Below are positions 21,908-32,500 of a stretch of 64,000 nt of DNA, piece after piece. Both the position numbers and the translations under genes were made by a program. The stretch spans positions 109,277,808-109,341,807 of the forward strand of contig CM077162.1 in assembly GCA_039583875.1 (NCBI GenBank), read 5' to 3'. How positions within the stretch are numbered: position 1 is the stretch's first letter; every line of letters starts with the position of its first letter. Below the pieces are notes generated by a model that saw nothing but the letters and a program-made list of their open reading frames with translations, did no database searches and was not told where the DNA came from. This DNA is from Platanthera guangdongensis. Lineage: Eukaryota; Streptophyta; Magnoliopsida; Asparagales; Orchidaceae.

Positions 21908-22690
21908 CCAACCATCGAGTGAGCCTGCAGACCTACCAGCTAGATGGGAGCCTGGACAGCGGGTCTTCTCAGGGTCTCCTCTCCAAACAACATCCAGCCA
22001 CCAAGTGAGCCTACAGATCTGCTAGCTAGATGGGAGCGTGGACAGCGGGTCTTCTCAGGGTCTCCTCTCCAAACAACCTCCAACCACCGAGTGAGCCTAC
22101 AGACCTGCCAGCTAGATGGGAGCCTGGACAGCGAGTCTTCTCGGGGTCTCCTCACCAAACAACCTCCAACCACTGAGTAAGCCTACAGACCTGCCAACTA
22201 GATGGAAGCCTGGGCAGCGGGTCTTCTCGGGGTATCCTCTCCAAACAACCTCCAACCACCGAGTGAGCCTACAGCCCTGCCAGCTAGATGGTAGCCTAGA
22301 CAGCTGGTCTTCTCGGGGTCTGCTCTCCAAACAACCTCCAACCATCGAGTGAGCCTACAGACCTGCCAGCTAGATGGGATCCTAGACAGCGGGTCTTCTC
22401 GGTGTCTCCCCTCCAAACAACCTCCAACCAACAAGTGATCCTACAGACCTGCCAGCTAGATGGGAGCCTGGACAACGGGTCTTCTCGGGGTCTCCTCTTC
22501 AAACAACCTCCAACCACCGAGTGAGCCTACAGACATCTCAGCTAGATGGGAGTTTGGATAGAGGGTCTTCTCGGGGTCTCCACTCCAAACAACCTCCAAC
22601 CACCGAGTGAGCCTACAGCCCTGCCAGCTAGATGGGAGCCTGGATAGCGTGTCTTCTCGGGGTCTCCTCTCCAAACAACCTCCAACCTCA
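21908..22690. repeat. minisatellite: 86-bp unit, about nine copies
   Basis: The landmark CCAACCA(C/T)CGAGTGAGCC recurs with its key base at 21911, 21997, 22083, 22169, 22255, 22341, 22427, 22513 and 22599, with the tenth, partial copy at 22685. The period is exactly 86 each time, with substitutions but no indels. Each unit contains CAGCTAGATGGGAGCC and GGTCTTCTCGGGGTCTCC. Because 86 is not a multiple of three, a frame shifts from unit to unit; the 70-80-codon ORFs seen in both directions are products of the repeat, not genes. Confidence 0.96.
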
Positions 22691-23253
22691 GCGGGGCCAT
22701 CCATACAAGCAGCCTTTGTCCCTAAGATGCGACCACTTTGCACCAAAAGTTGTCGAACTCGCTTCCAAGAAGAAAGAAAACTAACTTTTTTTACAAATCT
22801 ATTTTATTCACGAAGAACTATTTTGACATGATTAGATGAACGTTACATTTCTTCAAACAGGTGCAGATACTACTCCAAATTCTATGAGATTCTAGCAACA
22901 GTTTTAGGACGGGATATTAAACGAACAAATAAAATTATCCTCCAAGTAGATTTGTGATTTGGGCAACATTTATCAAACGCAAACTCAAAAGCTTAAGCAT
23001 TCATGGCAAAATGAAATTGACATTTGAATAAATCAAACACATAGCTATATCACCAACTAAACCTCAATATAGACTTAATACAGGTTGTCCAAAAATTCTA
23101 AACTCATGGAGGGGACGACTCCATATATGAGGACCTTACATACAAAGAACCAGCGCATGACCCTAGTTGTCACTTGGTTCCTCGTCTATAGCCATGACGC
23201 TCGTTTGAGTTCTTCCGTGCTGGTCACTCTCCAAGCTCACTGCACCATAAATG
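22691..23253. other. no gene seen
   Basis: Moderately AT-rich sequence between the minisatellite and repeat A. No ORF with a recognisable product and no repeat unit is seen. Confidence 0.4.
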
Positions 23254-23931
23254 TTGAAACCGGAATCCGGTCTCCGTGGATTTCGAGATCCCAAAAGATG
23301 GGTGACCGTGCACCTACTACACTCAACCGAATAATCTAGGCACAAGACTAGGAACATAAGGGACAGACCCAAGGTCTCAGCGTGGAGGTCACACCACATA
23401 CCCGGAAGACTAAAAGACTCTTCCCCTCCCACTCCAAAGACTGAGCTAATTAGGCACCTTTGGAAGGCTCTCTTGGCCGACCAGAACCCTAAGGAGGATC
23501 TCAAGATCCACTCTCTTTTAACTAGAGGTGCCACCTCGGGTCTACGTAAAACGTCCTTCATCAGCCCTACTAATAACATAGCCTCACCGAACTGTTCTAT
23601 TTTACGCTGCTCCAACTGGGCTGCAAACAGCACAACTCCGCTGTCCTAAAAGGCTATTTGCAAGCCCTCAAGGGCTTCTCGGTAACTTTATCTCGGGGCT
23701 CCCACGGGGCGAGTGGTTTACGAGCACACCACTTGCCCAAGATAGAAGAGATAGATCACATACACAGAGCATCACAGATATTTAAATTATAGGAATATAA
23801 ATTCCATACTTCAGCACGCAGGCCGGCAATATAAGCAAAAATAGGCCTTCAAGGGCCGGCACAAGCTTGTGCTTTAAGCCCTCTACTTCTCGTTGGGTAC
23901 TGCTGCACTTGTACACCAACGTCTCGAAAAG
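23254..23931. repeat. unclassified interspersed repeat A, copy 2
   Basis: A direct-orientation match to 5693-6369, 678 bp, with scattered substitutions. It starts at the same base (TTGAAACC) and loses similarity at GTCTCGA, where the flanks diverge. Confidence 0.75.
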
Positions 23932-24478
23932 CCAACATCAAACTTCATTGCGGCGAGAACAGCAACAGACACAGCCATGGGTACCTGCAAAAATTCAACA
24001 AACAAAACGACCAAGTACAGAACTGTTTGGAGGGAAAGAAAGTTCTTGCAGAGAAATCAAAAGCGCAAAGGAGAACGATGGCGAAAAATGAATTTTATAT
24101 TAGGGTTCGACGCAGAATTGGAAAGATCGTTGAACTCAGTTCGACGATCGAGGCTTCTAAAGGAATCTGAAGAGTCTTCAACATCGTCAATCTCCGTTCG
24201 ACAATATTGGAGAGCATCGAGCTCTGTTCGACGATCGTTCAGAGAACAGAATCGTCGAGCGTCGTTCGACGATCGTTGACCGGAAGAGATAGTTCATACT
24301 ATCTGAGAAATGCTGAACTCAGGTCGACGATTTCAGATATCATCGATCTCCGTTCGACGATCTTGGGGGAAAATCGTCGAGCGCAGTTCAGAGATCAGAA
24401 AAACTCTAGACACTAAGGAAAAAAAACAGGATGTTTGCCTAGTCTTGGTCAATTTTTAAGCTTTCAAAATCTTGGATA
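23932..24478 (-). repeat. 3' non-coding part of copia element E4 with GTTCGACGATC microrepeats
   Basis: It lies immediately downstream of the E4 pol stop codon. From about 24110 to 24400 the word GTTCGACGATC or its complement GATCGTCGAAC, with close variants (CGTCGAGC, TCGACGATTT), recurs roughly ten times. The normal LTR end (TGAAAGTGCAGC on the plus strand at 47320) has no counterpart here, so the 3' LTR is truncated or replaced; similarity to E4 stops somewhere between 23932 and 24110. Confidence 0.65.
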
Positions 24479-25190
24479 TTATTTAAGACTTCCTCCATCT
24501 AACATTCCTAACTGATTTAGGAAAAAGGTGTATTTCTTTTTATCCAAGGGCTTTGTGAAAATATCTCCCCTTTGTAAATCAGTTGGGATATATTGTAGTT
24601 CAATTTTATTCTTTTCAACATTATCCCTTAAGAAATGATGTCTAATCTCTATGTGTTTTGTCCTACTATGGAGGACTGGATTTTGAGCTATAAAAATAGC
24701 ACTGGTGTTGTCACAAAAGATTTTAGACTTCTCTAAGTTGTAGCCATAGTCTAGGAGTTGGTTTTGAATCCACAAGATTTGTGAACAACAACTGCCTGCA
24801 GCCATATATTCAGCTTCAGCAGTAGCCAATCATTGCTCTATATGTTGTCTGATCAACAGGTTTCCCATGTTCATCAGCATACAATACAACATTGGTAGGC
24901 ATGGGTGTTTTCATACAAGATGCTTCAGACATACCAAATTTCTTAACCAATTCATTTGCATACTTGGTTTGAGAAATGAAGATGCCTTCAGCATGCTGTT
25001 TGACTTGCAATCCTAGGAACAAGGATAGCTCACCCATGCTACTCATCTCAAATTTAGAATGCATCAGGTTAGAAAACCTTCTGCACAATTTGGAGTCAGT
25101 AGAACCAAAAATAATATCGTCTACATAAACCTGTACTAGTAGGGTATGGGACTTATGGGTTCTAATGAAAAGAGTTTGGTCTACTCTAGC
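24479..25190 (-). pseudogene. pol: E4 RT C-terminal half and RNase H, with internal deletion
   Basis: It continues the RT cut by E3: VDQTLF, then YVDDIIFGST with the catalytic YVDD, then LGLQVKQ and TTYRAMIG. Directly after MIG the sequence jumps to ATAEAEYMAAG of RNase H (also CDNTSAI and the terminal GMLDGGSLK). In copia polyproteins about 80 residues normally separate these (the LLYLTASRPD-to-LVSW region including the first RNase H aspartate). Here they are missing and the frames on either side differ. The junction lies within GATTGGCTACTGCTG (complement of about 24820-24840). Confidence 0.85.
25186..25190. repeat. target site duplication CTAGC of E3 (mate at 42990-42994)
   Basis: CTAGC precedes TGATGTAGGG at 25191 and follows GCCATCA at 42989. 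The two copies bracket E3 exactly and interrupt one codon region of E4 RT. Confidence 0.95.
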
Positions 25191-25277
25191 TGATGTAGGG
25201 TTATCCGGAAACGGAGATCTCCGCGAAACTAACGCTCTCCGTACGCACAACACATCGTAGATCTACCGCACCTACAC
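25191..25277 (-). repeat. E3 3' LTR, first piece (split by E2)
   Basis: 87 bp from TGATGTAGGG to the TACAC target of E2. The rest of this LTR resumes at 35842. Confidence 0.92.
25273..25277. repeat. target site duplication TACAC of E2 (mate at 35842-35846)
   Basis: TACAC lies on both sides of E2. The intact E3 LTR at 41970 shows the empty site with a single TACAC (CACCTACACAACACC). Confidence 0.96.
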
Positions 25278-26028
25278 TGTTGATGCACGAAAACACAAGG
25301 GGGGTCGAGCACAACCAGCTAACTTGTTCGATCACAGGGGGAATAGGGAGACTGCGAGTAGCGATCTACTAAGCAGATGAGAGCTGGAAGAAGAGCAGGG
25401 CCGTGAACCACGGCAACAACAGACTTCGCCCGTCGCGGCCTGAATGCCTCTCTTGCGACGGGCTTTCCCTTGATTGAAGAAGGATCTAGTTACAAGTAAA
25501 AGGAAAAGACTGAGGGAAGTAGAGCAAGGGGAAGTCCGCAAGGCACAGGATTCGAGTCCGCAGCCTGTAACAAGTAGGCTCCTGGGTCCGAGTCAGCGTG
25601 CCTTGAGTGCACCACCTCCCCCCTATTTATAGGATAGGGGGCCTGCCCAAACGGGCAGGGCTAAAATAACCGGCTGCTCGGGGTACAAGAGAACCGGGCA
25701 GCGGTGACGGGAAGCAAAAAGAAAGAACACGCCAGTCCGCACAGAAGTGGCGGACTGGGCTCGCGAGCTGGAGCTTCCACTGCTGTTGGGCGCGCCTACA
25801 GAAGGGCGGCAGCCTGGGCGGACGAGATACTGCGTCCGCCGCTGGAGAACCTGTTGCCCAAAGCGCCGGCGGACTGAGCGAACTGGTCCTTGCGTCCGCT
25901 GCTGGAGTATCACCCTTGGCGCCCGACTGGTGACAGTGCCGGACTGGGCGGACGGACAAATCCTGTCCACGCCTGCTGAATGGGGGGCTTTGGAATCTTG
26001 TAGTATGTTGCGGACTGAGGGGTTAACA
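25278..26028 (-). repeat. E2 3' LTR
   Basis: 751 bp, same ends and internal landmarks as the E1 LTRs. Confidence 0.93.
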
Positions 26029-26116
26029 TAATCCCCGCATATTTTTAAGTTTCCAGAAAACTTCGAAAATGTTCTCTTAACCGCCGAGTCCGCAAATCTC
26101 GAAAACCCCGCCACCG

Positions 26117-26125
26117 CTATAAATA
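26117..26125 (+). promoter_or_regulatory. TATA box of antisense gene A remnant in E2
   Basis: CTATAAATA lies 93 bp before the gene A ATG at 26210, identical in position to E1. Confidence 0.6.
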
Positions 26126-26209
26126 ACGCTGGAGGGTCTGGATCTGTTGAGAATCTTGATCGATACGGGGCGCTACTCACCACTTGCGGTCTCAACTTTC
26201 CAGTCCGGC

Positions 26210-27078
26210 ATGGCAAGACTTGGAGCTTTCTTGTCTAGCGTTACTGCAAAAGGCGACCTGGAGCATACAATGCCTATGAAGACCAAAAAGATTGTGAAGA
26301 GGTCGACAGGAAAAGATCCTGTCCGCTCCATAGGAGAGAGTTCCCAGAGCCAGAAGCCTGCGGAGAAAGCAGTCCGCCACATCGATGTTTCTGCTCGCAA
26401 GGATGTCGTAGTCGACGCCGAACCGTTGAGGAGTGAGAAGATGGCAACCATGTCGGACTCCGCCCCTTCTCAGAAAACCGCAACCTCGACGGACACTGCT
26501 GGCGAACACATGGAGACTGACATATCTTCCCCCAATGCCTCGGTGCAAATCGTTGACTTGGACGAAGAAGACCGGCGGACTGAGGTAGGGGACGACGCGC
26601 CCTCAAAGGCATTGTCTGCTGTGAATCCTGAACCTGTCCGCGCTGACCAGCCCGATTTAGGGGGGTCCGCCGCGGATGCTGCTGAGAAGACCGCCAAGAA
26701 GAAGAAGAGGAAGAGAGACGGAGCGACCGTCGCCGAGCGGGTTGAGAAGAAGCTTCGCGCAATGAAGGAGAAGAACGTCTCTAAGCGGACTGGGGCGGCG
26801 GACTTACAACACAGGCCGCGCGAAAAAGAAGTTCCAGACGGCGATCTGGTTACTCCGGAGGCCCAAACCCAGGGAGAGAATTCCCTCTCAACGGAGAGGA
26901 GCTGACAAGGAGAGCCGACACTTCTGCCTCTTCCTCTGCTACTAGGAGCTCGCATAGCGGGTCCGCCATTGGTACAGGATCAGGTAGCAGTGGGAGCAGC
27001 TCGGGGGGCTATTCTCCAGATGTCGACATTATCGGTGACAACCCTGCACCTCCTGAGAAGAGACAGCGGACTGATTGA
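26210..27078 (+). pseudogene. antisense gene A of E2, truncated and joined to the tail of gene B
   Basis: From ATG 26210 the frame matches gene A of E1 almost exactly for about 225 residues, including the KKKKRKRDG cluster. It then jumps, after the word CTCAACGG, to the serine-rich end of gene B exon 3 and stops at 26903-26905. The lost part is all of the gene A coiled coil, the gene B promoter and its transposase-like domain. The remaining 26906-27078 is the out-of-frame gene B tail ending at the original TGA. The promoter and ATG are intact, so a 231-residue protein bearing the basic cluster could still be made. Confidence 0.75.
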
Positions 27079-29555
27079 TCAATGCATATGTACATATTTT
27101 GTTTTTTGTGAAAAGTGGCGGACGCAAGACTGCAGTCCGCCGAATATATTGAATGATGTAAAAAATTTTTGATGAAATGGAAAGGATATTTTTTGGCATG
27201 TGTGCTTTCTGCAATGCTCTCTTTGTTGATTAGAGATTTATTATTCCACGCTCACCGCACCGATACTTAGCAGTCCGCACAACACGCTTGATAAACCTGA
27301 GCCTTTGCTGATTAGAGAATATTGTTCCACTTTGGACCAAGAAACTCAGGCGGACTCTGGTGAGTTTCACTTGCAGTCCGCATGATATATTATTTATAGT
27401 GAACCTTGTTGATTAAAGTATTTAGACATCAACTTATTCAGTATCCGCCTCAGAGAACAGCCAGCTGATAATGCCAGGGGTACTTGAGTTATAATTGTAG
27501 TCCGCAAGCCAGACCGCACAAAATATAAAAGCACATTGATTGTTAACTTGACAAATAATGCGAAAACCATTCCGCGGACTGAGCAGATACAGAAAACTAA
27601 TCCGCTTATAATAAATCAAACTTGTATAACATGAAAATCATTCTGCGAACTGAGCAGATACAGTCAACCAATCCGTTCATTGTAGATATGATCTATAAAC
27701 TACCCTGCGGACTGAGGGGATACAGAAAACCAATCCGCTAAAGATAACCAGCTTGCAATCCCAAGGAAAGCTTCGAACTATGCTGATAACGAATCGAGTC
27801 CGCCAAAGATAGAAATGATCTATAGCTTGCGACCAGGTGGGCAGGTGAGCCTGAGGCGGCATACTTTCCTCACCGGGCTACAAGCTATAAGATCAACCCA
27901 AATAGGCGGACTGCGCGGACAGAGAAAACCAGTTCGCCAAAGATAGAAATGATCTATAGCTTGCGACCAGGTGGGCAGGTGAGCCTGAGGCGGCATACTT
28001 TCCTCACCGGGCTACAAGCTATAAGATCAACCCAAATAGGCGGACTGCGCGGACAGAGAAAACTAGTTCGCCAAAGATAGAAATGATCTATAGCTTGCGA
28101 CCAGGTGGGCAGGTGAGCCTGAGGCGGCATTCTTTCCTCACCGGGCTACAAGCTATAAGATCACCCCAAATAGGCGGACTACGCGGACAGAGAAAACCAG
28201 TTCGCCAAAGATAGAAATGATCTATAGCTTGCGACCAGGTGGGCAGGTGAGCCTGAGGCGGCATACTTTCCTCACCGGGCTACAAGCTATAAGATCAACC
28301 CAAATAGGCGGACTGCGCGGACAGAGAAAACCAGTTCGCCAAAGATAGAAATGATCTATATCTTGCGACCAGGTGGGCAGGTGAGCCTGAGGCGGCATAC
28401 TTTCCTCACCGGGCTACAAGCTATACGATCAACCCAAATAGGCAGACTGCGCGGACAGAGAAAACCAGTTCGCCAAAGATAGAAATGATATATAGCTTGC
28501 GACCAGGTGGGCAGGTGAGCCTGAGGCGGCATACTTTCCTCACCGGGCTACAAGCTATAAGATCAACCCAAATAGGCGGACTGCGCGGACAGAGAAAACC
28601 AGTTCGCCAAAGATAGAAATGATCTATAGCTTGCGACCAGGTGGGCAGGTGAGCCTGAGGCGGCATACTTTCCTCACCGGGCTACAAGCTATAAGATCAA
28701 CCCAAATAGGCGGACTGCGCGGACAGAGAAAACCAGTTCGCCAAAGATAGAAATGATCTATAGCTTGCGACCAGGTGGGCAGGTGAGCCTGAGGCGGCAT
28801 ACTTTCCTCACCGGGCTACAAGATATAAGATCAACCCAAATAGGCGGACTGCGCGGACAGAGAAAACCAGTCCGCATAATATTCCCTGCAAAAAGCAAGA
28901 CCCTCATTTGGCAGAACGGTTCCCTGCCCTCTTGCCTGGAGTACAGTCTAAACTGTGGGTCTCCTGCAGGCACTGCTTGAGGGTACCATGGAGTGTTCGA
29001 GAGTTACAAGCTAAGATGTCCCGCGGGCAGGTGAGCCGGAACGACATACTTTCCTCATGTGATCATCGAAGTTGTAACAATATCCCTAAAGCGGCATGGT
29101 AGAGCTTTACACCCACCTTGCCCTCCATAATGCAAAGGTGGGGTCAGGTACCTGCCGGGATCCGAAGTCCAGAATCCAACCGCGCTAGAGCCTGCAAGCT
29201 CCCACTACACGGTGCGAAATCTCCTCGCAACACGTGGTCTTCGTGGTGTTACGCTAATGACAACGGCTCTAGGGGAGGTCTAGCTGAACTCGGCGATGTC
29301 TCCTGGTATCAGGGAACCGTTATAGGTCTTCGGGAGAGAGAGAAAACACTAGAAAAAGGTGTCAGTATGGATTCTTAAACATATTCGCAAAGCAAACATA
29401 AGGAAGAAGAAAGTTTGAGTGTAGAACCGTTTTTGAAATCTCTCTTAGCACTTTATCTGTTATGATTACAGCAAAAACACTCGAAGAAGTGTTAGCAAGC
29501 AGTTTCTATTCATAATAGTTCTTGAAGAGGATATACAAAGTAGAAAAAGGAGGTT
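27079..29555 (-). other. E2 3' untranslated region
   Basis: Colinear with 11855-13525 of E1 apart from the expanded tandem array. No ORF is supported. Confidence 0.8.
27805..28876. repeat. 134-bp tandem repeat, eight copies, in the E2 3' UTR
   Basis: Units begin AAAGATAGAAATGAT at 27805, 27939, 28073, 28207, 28341, 28475, 28609 and 28743, always 134 apart, with only one or two substitutions each. The near identity indicates recent expansion from the two-copy state seen in E1. Each unit has the same potential hairpin as in E1. Confidence 0.97.
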
Positions 29556-32500
29556 TTAAGAATAGAACCGCTTGAGATCATCTCCGTTCCAGATGTGCGG
29601 TATATCCTCTCCTTCGTGAGTCTGCAAGCGGTAAGCGCCGCTTTTTAACGCTTCCTTGACGACAAAAGGGCCGGCCCAATTCGGATTAAGCTTTCCAACT
29701 GAACCAGCTCTTACAGCAGCATCAACCTTCTTTAGAACTAGATCTCCCACTTGGAAGTGTTTGATCCTTACATTCTGATCGAAGTAACGGGCCATCCTCC
29801 TTTTGACCTCTTCCTGCCTTATGGCTGCTTGATCTCTGACCTCCTCGATGTGTTCCAAGCTGAACCTCATCTCCTCATTATTCAACTCAGCCCAATCATC
29901 GACACCTTCTCTTGCAAGCAGCACTCTGGGTGATGGGACTTCAAACTCAATCGGGATGAGTGCCTCTGAGCCATGAGAGAGTTTGAAAGGAGTCTCCCCG
30001 GTTGCGGATGATGGCGTTGTCCTAAGGGACCAGAGGACTGATGGAAGCTGATCAGCCCAACTGCCCTTGAGATTCTGCACTTTCTTCTTGAGCAAGTTGA
30101 GGATCTGCTTGTTGGCAGCTTCCACCTGGCCATTGCTTCTGGGATGATGAACTGATGCAAAACGCAGCTCTGTTCCGATCTGCCTGCAAAAATCTATCAT
30201 CTCTGAGTTGTTGAACTGTGGCCCATTGTGAGTGATTATTGCCATTGGTATCCCATGCCGGCATACAATTTCTCCCCAAACGAAGTTCTTGACGATCTGA
30301 GTCGTTGTCTTAGCCAATGCCTTGGCTTCGATCCACTTGCTGAAGTAGTCGATCATTACGATGATAAAACGCCGTTGCCCGCTTGCCAAGGGAAAAGGAC
30401 CAATGAGATCCATTCCCCAAACCGCAAAGGGCCAAGGAGTTGCAATCGACCTGAGGGACTGAGCTGCTTGGTGCTGAAGCGGAGCAAACTTCTGCATTGA
30501 ACACACCTTCTGGCGTAGATCTCTGAGTCTTTCTTCATTGTGGGCCAGAAATACCATTGCCGCAGGACTCGTCTTTCAAGAGTTCTTGCTCCAGAGTGAC
30601 TTCCACACTCTCCTGAATGAACTTCTTGCAAAATGGTGTGAGCTTCTTCTTCTGAAACACATCTGGCCATGGTTGAGAGGAAGGTCTTTCTATAAAGGAT
30701 TCCCGCCACTAGAAAGTAGTGAGCTGCTTTTATTCTGAACTTTTTCTTGTCTCTAACTGTATGATGATAATTTTCTGTTGACAGATATAGGATGAATGGG
30801 TCCATCCAAGAGGCGCGCTGATCTACCTGCATCAAATCTCCTTCCACCACTGCCGGGCGGAAGAGCTCGGAAGTTGTGCCTCCTGAAGGCATCCCATGCT
30901 TAGAGAGAAAATCGGCCTCCTCATTCTCTGTTCTGGGGATATGTTCGATAGTGAAGCTTTTAAACCTGCCGACCTCTATTTTCACAAGAGCTAGATATTT
31001 TTTCAAGACTGGCTCCCTTGCTTCGAAGTTGCCGAGGACTTGCGACGCCATTACCAGAGAATCGGTTCTGATGTGAACATGATCGATCCCTAATTCCCTT
31101 GCGAGCCTCAAGCCTGCTAGCAGAGATTCATATTCAGCCTGGTTGTTGGTTACTGGAAAGTAAAACTTGATGGCCTGCTCCAGCTTGATTCCATTTGGAT
31201 TGATGAGAACCACTCCTGCTCCAGAAGAACTTCTGCCTGAGGCACCATCAACATAGATGGTCCAAGCCAAAGGTGACCTTTCTGCCTGATCAGAACTGGA
31301 CTCTGGCATGTCAATCAGAAAATCTGCTAGGACTTGAGCTTTGATGGCTGTCTTGGGCACATAAGAAATTTCAAATTCACTTAGCTCTATTGCCCACTTA
31401 GCTAGCCTGCCGGAATGCTCGGGCTTTTCCAACACACCCTTCAAAGGTTGATCGGTGATGACTTGTATTGAATGTGCTTGAAAGTATGGGCGAAGCCTGC
31501 GAGCTGACATGACCAGTGCCAAAGCTAACTTCTCCAAGATCGGATACCGCGTCTCAGCACTCTTCAGAATATGGCTGACATAGTAGATCGAGAATTGCTT
31601 TCTGCCTTCTTCCCGAAGAAGAACGGAGCTGACGGCCTCAGGGCCAACCCCTAGGTACAAGAAAAGAACCTCTCCTGGCCGGGGACTCTGAAGCAGAGGC
31701 GATGAGGTAAGCTGCATCTTTAACTGTTCAAAAGCCTGGGAACACTCTTCTGTCCACTCAAACTTGGATACACGTCGGAGGGTCTTAAAGAAGGGGGCAC
31801 TCCTATCTCCAACCCGAGAAAGAAATCTTGCAAGACCTGCTAGCCTTCCCCCTAACTGCTGAACTTCCTTCGGTGAACGAGGGATAGGCATTTCAAGAAT
31901 AGCTTTTACCTTGTCCGGATTGGGGGCAAGCCCCTCCGGAGTAAGGAGATGACCAAGAAACTTCCCCTTACTCGCTCCAAAAGTACACTTCAAAGGATTG
32001 AGCTTCATCTTGTATCTACGCAGAGTAGCGAACGTCTTTGCTAGATCTAGCAAGTGCAGCGAAAACGATTTACTCTTAATTAAGAGATCGTCTACATACA
32101 CTTCTAGGTTTCTTCCTTTTTGATGGTTAAACACACGGTCCATCATCCGTTGATAGGTCGCGCCAGCATTCTTAAGCCCAAAGGGCATGACAAGATAGCA
32201 ATAACATCCATCGTTAGTTATGAACGACGTGTGAGGAACGTCGGGCTTATGCATTCTTATCTGGTGATAACCAGAAAACGCATCTAAAAAACTCATGTAA
32301 GAGTATCCTACCGCGGAATCAACTAAAGAATCTATCCGAGGCAGGGGGTAGCAATCTTTAGGACATGCTTTATTAAGTTTTGTAAAGTCTACACACATTC
32401 GCCACTTTCCCCCTGGTTTTTTAACCATTACAACATTTGAAATCCAGGTGGGATATTGCACTTCTTTAACAAAATTCGCCTTGAGGAGTTTCGCAACCTC

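Noticed and set aside
21940..22746. Several 70-96-codon ORFs on both strands with repeated motifs (VGGCLERRPRED, LLSKQPPT)
   Set aside because: They are frames through the 86-bp minisatellite. The period is not a multiple of three, and frames exist on both strands.
23163..23633. 156-codon ORF on the minus strand in repeat A copy 2
   Set aside because: The matching frame in copy 1 (5659-5928) is interrupted early, and no known motif is visible. Coding is not supported.
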